From contig OZ024891.1 in assembly GCA_964017195.1 (NCBI GenBank), positions 5,836,994 through 5,900,993 on the forward strand: a stretch of 64,000 bases of DNA. Reading direction: 5' to 3'. The position numbers were made by a program, and so were the translations under genes. The DNA is from Siderastrea radians (lineage: Eukaryota; Cnidaria; Anthozoa; Scleractinia; Rhizangiidae). Shown one piece after another: positions 44,736 to 57,000 of the stretch (position 1 is the first letter of the stretch; each line of letters starts with the position of its first letter). The notes under the pieces were generated by a model. That model did not search any database, was not told the DNA's origin, and saw nothing but the letters and a program-made list of their open reading frames with translations.

Positions 44736-47700
44736 GGTTAAAATAGAAAATAAGTTAAATTAAATTAAAATCAATTAAATTAAGGGCTATGGTGATGTTG
44801 ACACAGTATGACGGCGTTTGTTTTCTTTTATAGATATTTCTTTACGCACAACCCAAAACGATACCTGTATGGGTAAAAATATTGGCTTTCCGTCCTGAAC
44901 ACCCAAATTCTGCAATTCACACTACTAAGCGAGACGACGAGCATTCCCGTCACTTCAAATGAGAGTGCCCCCTGGGGCGTCTGAATATAATTTCGTGCCA
45001 AGTGTTTAAGCTCAACGTGCAACAAACGTGCCGAGCTCAATGTATGATAATCTATTCATTAATTATCACAACGAGCTAACATACATTATCCAGCAAGGGA
45101 ATAGTGGTCAAGCATGACTGAATTTAGTTCGCCGCTTAAAGCAGCTGTCGAGCTGCAGTCGAACCAAAGTCGAGGTTGAGTTTGGCACGACGATAACTCG
45201 TCTTTAAAATCGGACCTTACACGAGTCTAACTCCCACTGATGCTTACGTTTCCTTTTTTTTGCCCGTCGCATGCGGTTCCTGTCGGAGGGCCCGGGGCCC
45301 TCAACATATAAAGGTGGTGCCCATAAAGCGATGTCATCAAAGCTTTGATTGTTTGAATTATGGATGGAAGGTCAAATAGAGATCAGTAATTTTCAGCGTT
45401 TCGGAATTGTGCTGTGCATTTGTACCCGTAGAATTTTCGTTAGTGAAAATCACTGTAGAATCTGTGTGGTAGTTGTATAAAACACTGGATACCTTTTCTA
45501 GTGGTTCGTTATATTGGGTACCTCTGTTGTTTTTAGGGATAGAGGCATCCGCATTTTGACCTGTTACTAATAGTTTTGTGCATCAGTTTTCAGACTCATT
45601 CCAAGAACCTATTTTCGAGTCATTTTCATAGAAGATTTGATTTAGCCTTAGCATGGGGATTTTGGGGCCTCGCTTCGCCCAGTGAGGAGCGTGCTAGGGC
45701 GGCGAAGCGTATTTCAGTGTGGGGAAGGGCGCTAACCGATTTTTGTAATCGTGCTTTGTAATCGTGCAATTTGTAATCGTGCTTCACCTGAGGTGGAGCA
45801 AGGAGCATGATCACCTCCGGGAGCATTTGCACTACGTCTGGAATGGCCAAGCGCACGACAAAAACCTATCAATCAGTTTATATCGATAACAAAGGCCAGA
45901 CCGGCATACTCCCAGATCAAACTGTTTGATACGCTTCTAAATTTGCTTCCAAAGGCACGGAGTCTTTTTTCGTGATACAGGCACCAATAGTTTGGAATAA
46001 AAATGTGTACTCCCAGCGTGCGTTGCTTGCGGTATCTGTTCGAGTCTAAGCGTCTTTTGGCGGCTGGGCCACCTCACCACCGGAAAGACTGGAAATCAGT
46101 TGCCCTGCTCCCCAGGCTTCGCTCGTTAAGATATTAAAGATGACTGTGACTCGACTGGTAATAATTATTAGGATTAAAGTGATTACTGAAATAATCGCTT
46201 GAAATACTGTCAGAACTTTTCGATGGAGATTCCTCACTTGCGTCCCCCATGTTTATTCCCAACGAGGACGAATTGTCGCAGTTTCGTATTAACAGTCTAT
46301 TATTAATAAAACAATCACTTTTTGATCGGCTATTTCAAACCACTGAATTCGCGGGAAAGGCTTATCTAAAAATAACTGAACTTGTGAAAGTGCCGTGTCA
46401 CAAAGTTGCACGCTCCAGGTAAGGTACTGCTGGCGTATTTACGGCAATTTTCTTTAAAGTAACGGCTTGCATTTGCATATGCTGGAGTAAAATATGGTTT
46501 CAAAATACCCTAGGAAAACAACTCAATCTTACTTTAATATACTGGCTATTTTTAACAAGCTGTTTACAAAAATAGCTGTAATTTCATGCAACATAGGTTC
46601 TTTCTTGCTTCACTGAAACTCTCATTCACACTGTGAAAGTCAATTTGCCACTAACAACCTATTCACAGGCTAGACTGTTCAAAAATAAGCTCCATGAAAC
46701 AATAAAATAGCCAAGCTGGCGAATCCACTGGAATAATATACCACTGAACCCGGGGGTGTGGGGACTCCCATATAAAAGTGACAGCGGTGATCGTCGTACC
46801 TTTATGGGGTTAAAATTCGTGGTTTGGTTTCCGTTAGGGTGCTAAAATCTTAAATTACTACCGTCAGAGTTATGGCGGTATCTTTTAGGGTATTGAGCCG
46901 AAAAATATGACAGAAAGTAATTGTCAGTCAACTGAATAGAAGGTATTCGAAGGAATAGTCTTTATTGCTTTTAAAAATTGTCGAAGTGTCTGTTAGTGTA
47001 TTGTTTTAGAGTTGGTACCTCTTAAATGAAAAAATTTTCCGACCCACGCCCACAAAGCAGAATTCTGATCCCTCTTAGGGGTCTTTTCAAAATTTATGAC
47101 GATCACCCCCCTATCTTTTATATGGAAGTCCCCCCCGGGCCACTGAGTTTTTCCCAATAAATCTACCGCAGTGAAATTCTAAGTATAAATGTAAACACAT
47201 ATTATATACAACAAAAGAGACAAACGTTTGCATGCTATAATACACTTACAATTACGGCAATACACAAACCCTCAACAAGTTAAATCTTAGCTTCTTTAAA
47301 ATCTGCAGCTGCAAGTGACATGCAAGGAAAATTCTTTTGACTGATCTATTAAAAATTTGTCATCGATATATTCCTGGATAAATATGCACTTGTTAATTTG
47401 TTCGTCTCTAATTGGTGACTGTTCCACCACAACTAAGTTTTGGTCACCTTGTGTTTTCCTTATTCAGTACTGAAATCTTGAGTACTGATAGATTTTGAGT
47501 TAGCTTATCTACTCTCTCAAGAGATATATCCATCACGTTCTCTCGAATCTGTCTTACTATGTACTGAACCAGTTTATACAAATTACAGAAAAATGAGACA
47601 AACGTTTGCAGTGGTTTGCATGCTATAATAACACATGCAAGCATACTTAAGTTAGAATCTAGAAAAAACTTTAAAAAGTTTTTAAAATAAACTCTTCATT

Positions 47701-48638
47701 AAAATCTACGCAAATGACTAAAAGAAATCTGATGACTGATCTAATACAAATTTCCGATATTTGTTTCTGAATGAAAGGGCACTTGTGATCTTCTCATCTC
47801 TAATTGGAGACTTACGACTCTTCCACCGCAGCTAAATGGTTTTCACGACAAAAATCCTTCCACCTTCTGTTCTCTGTTCAGTACATCTTGGAAAAATGAG
47901 TTTAGAGTCTAGCATATTTTACGAATTACATAGCAAGAGGTTTATTATTCAACTGCATTTTGTTTTTGCTTCGTCCTCCTTCAGCAAAAAACCGGTCAAA
48001 CCGGGATGACAGTACAATACGCTGGTACATTTCGCACGTTTTCTTGCCCTTATACGGTAAAATGGCTGCCTCCTCCTCAGGCGCTTCGTTTCGCACTTTG
48101 GTCGCGAACAAAAGGCGAGCGCGAAACGCGAATGACTAGTGACGAAGCGCGAGGGATCGCGAGAGAGCCGTCTGGAAACGAGGCAGGTAAAATGGCACAA
48201 CAGTAGAATAATAAATAGATGTATCCATCATGTTCTCTTGAACCTGTCTCAGTGTGTACTCAATAACTGCTCCTATTTAGCTTGCAAAATGTAACGTACT
48301 TGACTTAGTCTCCCTGTAAACGCTAAAAGCTAAAAGACTTCCTCATGGAAGAAGGCTGTTAAATAGTTCAATAGACCATGACATGCAGTTTGAATAATAA
48401 TTCTTGAGATATTTTTAGCTGTCTTAATAACGTAGCAAAGTTTCTTAGCCAAAGTTGGAGCTAGCATGTCCTTGAGCTACTCGCAGCCCGTGAACGACTT
48501 AACTGTTTTTCAATTTATATATGTGAACTAGTATATTTTCAAAAGAATCTATGTCACTTCGTGCAGGCTGGAATGACGCAATATGATGTTTGCTGCTATT
48601 TCATACGAGTTCAAAATTAAATAATCCACTTGAATACC
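44736..48638. repeat. Array spacer of unit D (second copy of the segmental duplication)
   Basis: Parallel to 26900-31874. It lacks the 752-bp MITE (empty site near 46051), lacks the segment equivalent to 28157-28433, and lacks about 40 bases next to the repeat at 47940. The ghost family tail recurs at 45280-45435, and the paired CATG open frames at 46046-46418. No independent gene. Confidence 0.85.
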
Positions 48639-49523
48639 TCATATGTTCAAACTTTCAGTTGAATCCCCCGTAGTTTCTTCGTAGGTCGGCAAAGAGGTCT
48701 CAGGAACATCGAAAATCTCAGAGCCAGAATGAGGGGAGCCCTCTTGAAGCTATATTATCAAAGCTTTCCCCGTTTGTTTCAAGGACAGGAGGTCGAGTAG
48801 AGTCCGTTTCCAGCGTTTCACCATTTTGCAGTTCATTCGGGAAAACCACTAAAGTAATGATGGATTCGTAAGGCGGTGGAGGTACCTCGGGAACATCACT
48901 AACCTCAATCGACAAGCTGGACGATTACTTGAAAGATTAGTGTCAAAGCTTTCACTGTTCGAGTCATAGACTGGAGGTCGAATAGAGTCCGTTTCCAGCA
49001 TTTCAGCATTTGTACTTGTAGGCGGATTTTCATTCAAGGAACCCACTGTACAATTGCGACCTCGATGCCTCAAATATAAAGATTGAAGCTTTTCGAAACA
49101 GATTTGTAGACTAGTGTAAACAACAAGCAAAAAGCACAATCCCGGGCATAACACAAAGGGAAGTAGTAGAAGCACATCAAGGAAAGTGATACTCCCCGAA
49201 ATATCGTTATGTTTAGTTTCATTCGAAACGCAATGATCATTTTCACAAATGTATCCAAGATGGCAATCGGTATCATTAGAGCACTTTGTTGTACAGTTAA
49301 ATCGGGAAGTGTCGCACCTTGCCGGCGGTAAACAATCGTCGGTCTTCAGACAAAAACTACTGCATGTTACTCGAAAAATACATATCCCTTCTTCCAAAAC
49401 CCTTCCAGCTTCAGTTTGTTTACAACACCGCACACCAAAGGCGCATTGATTGTCATATTCACAGCCTGACGCTAAATAAATGCTGAGAAAACTGCCGAGT
49501 ATCAAGAGAAATGTAGATTCCAT
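48639..49523 (-). pseudogene. Cys-rich/PPxY transmembrane family, copy F, tail shortened and frameshifted
   Basis: Closest relative of intact copy C. ATG at 49523; signal peptide, 14 cysteines, membrane span (LDVLLLLPFVLCPGLCFLLV) and RHRGRNC are open. The tail jumps from PPTSTNA directly into EMLETDSIRPPVYD, an in-frame loss of the segment equivalent to about 32236-32590 in copy C, at a GCATTTGTA-like microhomology. A 2-base insertion after SSNRPAC then shifts the frame, so the protein ends SLL after 224 residues. A further insertion of 4 bases near 48724 breaks the last unit. The encoded product would keep RPPVYD but no PPPYES motif. Confidence 0.85.
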
Positions 49524-49552
49524 GACGAGCTTCGAGCCGCGCAAAACCTATT

Positions 49553-49735
49553 ATGCAAATTAGCTGAGGGCAAATTTACTTGTAGCTTTATGAAGATGGG
49601 ATGAGGTGTTATTAGGCGGTGCACGTGCTAGGTACGTGCGGCCGTCTCATTTTGAGTTTACGGAAGTCAGTAGACTTCCGTCTCCGCGCGGGCTCTAAAC
49701 AATCAGGCTCGTTATAATGAGGTGACCAAGCGCAC
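49553..49735 (-). promoter_or_regulatory. Type-2 5' flank of copy F
   Basis: Same flank as copy C: octamer-like ATGCAAAT at 49553-49560, 29 bases before the ATG, then the GGCGGTGCACGTGC repeat at 49600-49735. The hairpin arm present upstream of copy C is deleted. Confidence 0.5.
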
Positions 49736-50235
49736 GACAAAAACTTGTCACTGAGTTTATATCGAGAACAAAAGCCAGACCGGCATACTCCCAGATCAAA
49801 CTCTTTGATACGCTTCTAAATTTGTTTCCAAAAGCATGGAGTCGTTTTAGTTCGCAGTTGCTATAGCAACTGAGAACTATTGGGGCTGTCCTGGCGTAAA
49901 CAGTCGTGTTAGTGTGTTAACTTTTTGGCAACAAGCCCACAAAGCCATTCAAAGTAGAATCCTTCGAGGTGTAATAGACAAGTTTTGAGGGGCTCTTAAC
50001 CAAGTGTTGCGCAGTCTCTATTAGGGACTTTTATACCGGGAAGTCTGGGTACTAGTTAAGCGGCTTGTAGGGACAAAATTTCGCGGGAAATTTCAATAAC
50101 TTGCCGGTCCTTCGAAAAGTGCAATAGTTTTATAAACGTTTTGATGTGAATTTAGACCTCGAAGATAGATAACACCACGTAAAAGTTAAGAAAATACAGG
50201 CTTTCAAGTTCAGGTGAGAAAGAAATTCAAGAAAT

Positions 50236-52033
50236 ATGGAGAAGGGTGTAGAACATAACAAGGAAAACTGCGTGAAGTGGCTGGCAGATATCGGAGCCTC
50301 TACATCTGGCTCAAAACAAGAACTAACAATCAGGATAAATCGATTATCAAGGTATCCCGGGCTAGTCCAGAAGCTCAAAGCAAAGTCAGAAAAAGCCTAT
50401 GTATTTCCTTGTAGTCTCGATTCCTTTGAAATTCCACCAGCCACAGCCAAATGGAGGACAGCTAGCGACGATCTTCCCAGGGTCGATGGTAAAATGTTCA
50501 CTCAGTATGTTTCAAAGAAACGAGAGGGCAGTGCTGGTCAGCGAAAGAAAGCGTTACAAATGTTCACAAGTAGAAAAATTGTCAATGTTAAAACTCTAGT
50601 CGATGGGTAAGAAGTTTACGTTAAAGCTATGATGAAAAAAGTCTTACGAGTCCATGCAACGCCCCACAGTTATTATGTTTGAAAATGGAATACCCAGCAA
50701 AGCTCACTGTAGTTGTCCAGTAGGCCTTAGTGGAATCTGTTGCCATGTATTAGCACTACCTCTCTTCTCGAAACACTATCATGAAACTGGAGAAAGAATA
50801 CTAGCTTTAACAAGTACAGAACAGCTACAAAAATGGCATCGATGTTCCCACAAGAGTTCTATACCAATGGTACCACTGAGGGAGTTAAAAGCTAAATCTG
50901 CTGTACATGCTGAAAGAAAAGGAGGTGGCATTCAAGCGGCTGATCCCCAAAATAGCACAATGAAGCGTAATGTTCAAAAAATGAGCGAGGAAATGAAAAG
51001 AGAAATCACTAAAATCGAGGACTTTAAAACCTTTTGAACATCATGTGTACACAGTACTTCAAAATTTAATTATTCAGGACCAGCAACATCCCTATTTCAA
51101 CATTTAGATTACAGGTACACTTTAAGAAAATCTCAGGCTCTAGTTGATCATGATTACTGTGAGGAATCATTTGGTCAGGAAAGGTGATTGTAATCAAACT
51201 AAGATGGATCTAGTGGCAAACAGCATTCAGAGAGCTCTAACTTCTAAATGTGTTGTTAAAGCAAGTTAAGGAACAAACATCAGACTCAGGGACAAGTGAA
51301 GTTTTCTATGAGGCAGTCAGTCAAGAGAATAACCAAGTCCTTGCCAGTATTGAAACTCAGCTTCAAGAAAAGAGGTCCTTACTGACAGTAAACATATCAA
51401 TTTGAAGGCTCCTTGCCCTTGTGGACCAAATTACCATGATGTTCTACAGAACACCAATGAATGGAAAGATCAACGTAAATTCAAAATAACTGGAAGTAGA
51501 CTGCCTGCACTCCTTGGTTTATATGGACAAGAGAAGTTCACTAAATACTGGTTAAACAAGGTTTGGAAGAAAGTGATGTTCTTAAAACAAACTTTGAGAA
51601 TTTCAAGGGGGGTCACAAATTTGAGAAGGAAGCAATATCAGCATTTTTCCATTTGTCCAACAGTAAAACTGAAACCTGTGGTTTCGTTGAGGATCCAAGT
51701 GATTCAAATTATGGTGCTAGTCCAGATGCACTGGCTGCATCTCCTTCCATTTTGGAAGTCAAAACAAGACCAGCTAAAACTAAGGGGCCACTTTTATCAC
51801 TGAAACAGGTGCCAAGTTACTACATCCAACCTCAGTTAGAAATGGTGTGTACTGGTGCCCCTTATTGTATTTTAGAATCATATCACCCTGAAACACAACA
51901 ATCATCATTTTTCCTTGTCAAGACAGACAATGTTTTAATGTCAGTTATAAAGGACATCACAAACAGTATTTTATATGACAAACCTTTGTTGAAGTGGTCA
52001 CATTCAGAAAATAACTATACTACAAACGTTTAG
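50236..52033 (+). pseudogene. SWIM zinc finger / YqaJ-type nuclease protein of the transposon, broken
   Basis: ATG at 50236 opens MEKGVEHNKENCVKWLADIG, with a SAP-like NGxTxxRI segment. The frame closes at a TAA at 50608. A second frame (from about 50639) carries KAHCSCPVGLSGICCHVLAL, a CxC...CxH SWIM zinc finger. 51020-51400 has several stops. From 51402 the nuclease part is readable in two frames: APCPCGPNYHDVLQ, EWKDQRKFKITGSRLPALLG, GGHKFEKEAISAFF, then GASPDALAASPSILEVKTR. The last has the D...ExK residues of a lambda-exonuclease fold. It ends at 52033. At least four lesions. Confidence 0.8.
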
Positions 52034-52197
52034 GAGAAAATGTGGCTGGACGTATTCCAGACTTTGCAAGTATCAAACCCCTAAAGTCCTACATAAATAC
52101 AGTAGTAAAGTCAGTTCCTAGGGTTGAGTTCTCAAAGTAAAGTCAAATAAAACTCACTTTGGCTGTCTTATTTAACTTTTGTAACAGCTGTGTTTAA

Positions 52198-52797
52198 CCC
52201 ACTGACACCCGGCAAGCTTCAAAAAAATGGTACTTTTAAGCAGCAAATGGCCTTTTTTGGCCCTCTTTGATCCAATTTCGTCCCAATCCTCATGAAAAGT
52301 GCTTTCTAGCATGGACAGTTGCCGTTTCTTTCGGTTTGAGGACGTTTTCTAGCATTTTGAGTTCGGGCATGCGCACAATTCAAAAAAACTCCACCGTCTA
52401 CGGCTCTTCGAGATTTAGCGCACAAGCCCGTTGCTTTCGTTCTCATTTCGGTCTTCGCTTTTTGCTGTCGAGCTAGCCATACGACCACGGTTTCCGGCGA
52501 TGAGAAAAGTTTGGCCTCAAAGCTCGTTTGAAAAGGAAAGAGTTGGCCAAAAGTAGCAGTTGGTGGGAAGGCCGTGATTTTCTTGTGTTTTTGAGGTAAA
52601 AGTTCCGTGGTTTTCTGGCTGTTATTCAGGTTTACTTGATCCGATCATTGTCGTTCAGGCATCATTTACAAGATCTTTTTGCGTTGCATCGACTGACTAT
52701 CAGAGGTTTTTAGCCTCCCTTCAACTGATGACGTCACAAGTGGAACAAGACGCCCGCTCATTCTAGGGCGCATAGGGGCGCATTGGGCGTCAGTGGG
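52198..52797. mobile_element. 600-bp MITE, TTAA target duplication, nested in the YqaJ transposon
   Basis: The left end CCCACTGACACCC and right end GGGCGTCAGTGGG are complementary but for one base, flanked by TTAA (52194-52197, 52798-52801). It lies between the two convergent genes. The CCC start with TTAA is typical of piggyBac ends. Open frames inside are short and unrecognised. Confidence 0.88.
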
Positions 52798-52819
52798 TTA
52801 ATAAAGCCACTACTTGGAT

Positions 52820-53990
52820 TTACAAACCATCTACTTTTATTTGTTTTCTCTGGGACCAATAGGGGGCATTGTCAGATTGACAATATGACACAATGCCTGC
52901 CAGGTGGAGAATGATAAGTCCATTTGTTGAACAGGCCAAACAGCATTCAAAATAGACCATTCTCTTACTCGCACAAAGATCTTGAACGGCAAACCCTCTG
53001 TCTGCCATTAGTTCATGTTCTGGTTGAATCCAGTGGATAACCCCGACTTTTCAGTGATGTTGTTATCTGATATAGAACCTGGGTACATATCACTGAAAAG
53101 AAGACCCATCCCATGTGGTGCAATTCCTATGAGTGCTTTGCCTGTTATGGTATTCTTGTAATTGGAAAACATGAGAGAATTCAAATCAAGATTTGACACA
53201 CGTTGAAATTAGAATTCAGTACAATCGATGATCATGTCTGTGAGTCCCTGGCCAGTCTTTACGAAAAAGTCTGGCATTTTCTTTAGTAAAAAACCTGCTT
53301 CGGGCTTAAGGTCAATACAATTGAAGATTGTTTCTAGGAAAACTGTCCATGCAACGAATGTGCGTTGAACTGTGCTCTCTCCTACCTTGAGCATATAAGC
53401 CATCACACCCTGATGGAGAGAATGTCTACGGATTGTAAGAACTGCTAAAAGCTCTGTAGCTCTATCTAGAGTTCTCTCCCCATTACCTTTGCAATCAGGA
53501 TAGATAATCACATAACAATAAGGCCGCACACAGTTCCTAAGAATATTGAATTGTTCAACAGATAATCCACACAAGTACTTAAATGTATTTGGTTCCTTAA
53601 TGAGGTGGAGTAGATTAATTGCTCTTGTTGTAGCATTTTTGTAGTAATTTTCAGTTCTTCATTCCTTTTAGTAGTCTTTTGCTGGATTTTTTCAATGTTT
53701 CGCATTTTAATTTTTAAACTAAGATTTTCAGTCCTAAGTTTTTTAACCATGTCCTGAACATTGGTCAGCTGCTCCGCTAACTTCTGCTTATCTTCTTCTG
53801 AAGCACGCAAACAAGTCCTTTGCCTTTTTTGCAGCCGGTTGAAAATTGTCTCTTTCTGCTGGAGCTTTTCGTTTTCTATAGAATTGCCAGACATCCCCTT
53901 GGCCAGGAAGAATTTCCTTTCGAGCTGACGTACTTTAAGTTCGTCAGCCTTTGTTGTTTTCTTCTTCAGTTGAGCTTTCGCCTTATTAAA
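52820..53990 (-). pseudogene. DDE_4-type transposase with N-terminal coiled coil, broken
   Basis: Reading from 53990 down: NKAKAQLKKKTTKADELKVR, then heptad-rich coiled coil (NEKLQQKETIFNRLQKRQ, LRTENLSLKIKMRNIEK). A one-base slip near 53600 is followed by FKYLCGLSVEQFNILRNCV and TDMIIDCTEF (first catalytic Asp). A TAA follows, then FSNYKNTITGKALIGIAPHG and LFSDMYPGSISDNNITEKSG (second acidic motif). Another break precedes LMADRGFAVQDLC. The order matches DDE superfamily 4 (HARBI1-like fold) transposases of ISL2EU elements. The end below 52990 lacks a clear third catalytic Glu. Confidence 0.85.
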
Positions 53991-54040
53991 ATAAGGCGAA
54001 AGTTGGGAGGCTAGAACAGGAATGTCAGGTAATTGAGTTG

Positions 54041-57000
54041 ATTTGCAAAGACAACGCAGGAAAGAATCGGAAGGAAAAGTTTACCCACTGGGAGCATGTT
54101 AGGAACAGCTGGACAAGGAAAGAAATTGGTTGTTAAGTTTAGTTGCTGTCAAAAAGATTGCAAAGAAGTCTTTGTGTCTTGATGTTTCTGATCTACGAGT
54201 GCAAACATTTCTTTTTGCACAAGTTGTCTGGGGGAGATAATTGGTCATAATTAATGAAGTCCACGAAAGGCGATTGTTTACGTTTGCATTTGGCACGGGT
54301 TCAAGTTATGAACTATTAAAAGAATCATCCACACCTTACAGAGTTCAAGGACTTTATTGAAAGCTTTCAGTTTGAGTTTTATGTGTTTTACTTTGAGCTG
54401 ATATATAGTGTATGTTGCTCGGAATTATCGGCCAGTCAGGATTTTCCCCGTACGTGCGTATTTAATAAATTTTAAAAACATTCCATGCATCATTGCCAGA
54501 AGAGTCCTGACTCTTTCCCGTTATTGAGCTCTCCAGAATCGACCGTTATTGAAGTTTTCTTGGTTTCTGTATTTCATGTCCGCAGTTTAGTTTCATAGTT
54601 CCCACAGTTGAATGTATTCGCCGTTATGACATTGATCTGCCGATTTACTCGTTATTCTGAACTTCCCAAATAATGTTTGTTCTTTGATGATCACCAGAAA
54701 GATTCTTGAAATCCTTGTCATTAAGCTGCAAAAATGTTTTGTGTTTTCTCTCGATTAGCCTTTTAGAACGATTATATTCGTCGTGAGGTTATCCTGACAC
54801 GAAAGCTATTTAAATTTGATTTTCATAATTCAATTAGTAGAATGTTTGGCATGATTTCTGACACGAAAGTAAAATTTTGTCAATCACAAGTTTTTAAATA
54901 AACTCCAACAACTTATATACACGCAAAAACTACGTCTGTTTCTCTTTGATTATGTAAGTATTCTTCTACATTCATTCTGTTATAACGAAAAAAAAAAAAG
55001 ATTTCCCAGACTTATGATAGCACATTTCTTTTCAAATGCTGGGCTACGTTTTCGTGGTTTCCCCGTTATTCTTTAATTTTGAGCTGCCTGTTACCTATTT
55101 AATGGTGACGCTCTCTATCATGCAACCACATCCTGCTCCTGATAACACCGGCTGATATACACTGAACAACAAAGACAGCAGAGACAAAATAGTATTCTAT
55201 TCAACAATCCTCCTATTCATGCTCAGTTAATAAGATATGGGAAAAGAATATTGATCCAGCGGGTTGAGTGAAAACCAAAGGAAAAACAGTAGGGAAAGAG
55301 TTAGGAGAACCCGAACCGCACGACTTGGGGTGGGCGGGTGGGTCGTTCTTCACTCTGTCCGCTGGAAGAGAAACTGAGCAAAAAAACTTGTTATCTCATC
55401 AGCTTTATACCCCCTATTACGTAATCCTCCGGAGAATATCACTTTGAGTGTTAATCAGTCGTTTTGGATCTTATTTTGACTTCGCACGTGGATATGAGTA
55501 TTGTGAATAGTAGTAACATCTAAAAAACAACTGCGGACTATCCGAATGGATCCGCTCGTTTCGTGATACATTGATAAGAGAACAAATAAAGTTAACTCAA
55601 TTCCTTACTATTTCATGAAACTGGCTGAAAGTTAGGAAATGATTTTTTCCAGTTGTCGACTACTTTTAGCAGCAAACAAATTAACACTGAGATTAGCAGG
55701 TGCTTTGGTTGCATAGAAGCTCATAGAGAAGCCTTGATTTTTTTTCCTAGAATTTCAGCGGAGATATCGTCAACCTGTCGTCAATCTGTCAAAGACCTCA
55801 AGACAAACTGCAGAAAGTCCGGCCCAAATGACCAAACAAGTCCACAGGCATCGATAGTTTGAAATAAAAATGTGTACTACCAGCGTGCGTTGCTTGCGGT
55901 ATCTGTTCGCCCCAAGGCAAAGTCTAAGCGTCTTTTGGGGGCTGGGCCACCTCACCACCGGAAAGACTGGAGATCAGTTGCCCTGCTCCCCAGGCTTCGC
56001 CCGTTGAGATATTAAAGATGACTGCGACTCGACTAGTATTGATTATTAGGATTAAAGTGATTACTGAAATAATCGCTTGAAATACTGTCAGAACTTTTCG
56101 ATGGAGATTCCTCACTTGTGTCCACCATGTTTATTCCCAACGAGGACGAGTTCTCGCAGTTTCGTATTAACAGTCTATTATTAATAAAACAATCACTTTT
56201 TGATCGGCTATTTCAAACCACTGAATTCGCAGGAAAGGCTTATCTAAAAATAGCTTAACTTGTGAAAGTGCCGTGTCAAAAAGTTGCACGTTCCAGGTAA
56301 TGTACTCCTGGCGTGTTTACGGCAATTTTCTTTAAAGTAACGGCTGGCATTTGCATATGCTGGAGTAAAATATGGTTTCAAAATACCCCAAGAAATCAAC
56401 TCAATCTTACTTTAATATACTGGCTATTTTTAACAAGCTGCCTACAAAAATAGCTGTAATTTCATGCAACAAAGGCTCTTTCTTGCTTCACTGAAACTCT
56501 CATTCACATTGTGAAAGTCAATTTGCCACTAATAACGTATTCACAGGCTAGACTGTTGAAAAATAAGCTCCATGAAACAATAAAATAGCCAGGCTGGCGA
56601 ATTCATTGGAATAGTATACCAATGAAACCGGGGGGGAACTCCCATATAAAAGTGATGGCGGAGATCGTCGTACCTTTAAGGGGTTAAAATTCGTGGTTTG
56701 GTTTCCGTTAGGGTGCTAAAATCTTAAATTACTACCGTCAGAGTTATGGCGGTATCTTTTAGGGTATTGAGCCGAAAAATATGACAGAAAGTAATTGTCA
56801 GTCAACTGAATAGAAGGTATTCGAAGGAATAGTCTTTATTGCTATTAAAAATTGTCAAAGTGTCAGTTAGTGTTTAGAGTTGGTATCTCTTAAATGAAAA
56901 TTTTTTGCGAGCCACGCCCACAAAACAGAATTCTGATACCTCTTAGGGGTCTTTTCAAAATTTATGACGATCACCCCCCTATCGTTTATATGGGAGCCAC

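Larger units (their letters stand above)
50024..54040. mobile_element. ISL2EU-like transposon with YqaJ and DDE transposase genes, truncated
   Basis: The sister copy at 33660 reads GCGCAGTCTCTATGGATG; here the sequence after GCGCAGTCTCTAT (50022) is foreign, up to 54040, where TTGATTTGCAAAGACAAC resumes. The element holds two convergent broken genes: SWIM plus YqaJ nuclease (plus) and a coiled-coil plus DDE_4-type transposase (minus). That pairing is a hallmark described for ISL2EU elements. The right end seems lost, because the transposase N-terminus is cut at about 54040 and no terminal inverted repeat is found. A TTAA MITE is nested at 52198-52797. Confidence 0.75.
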
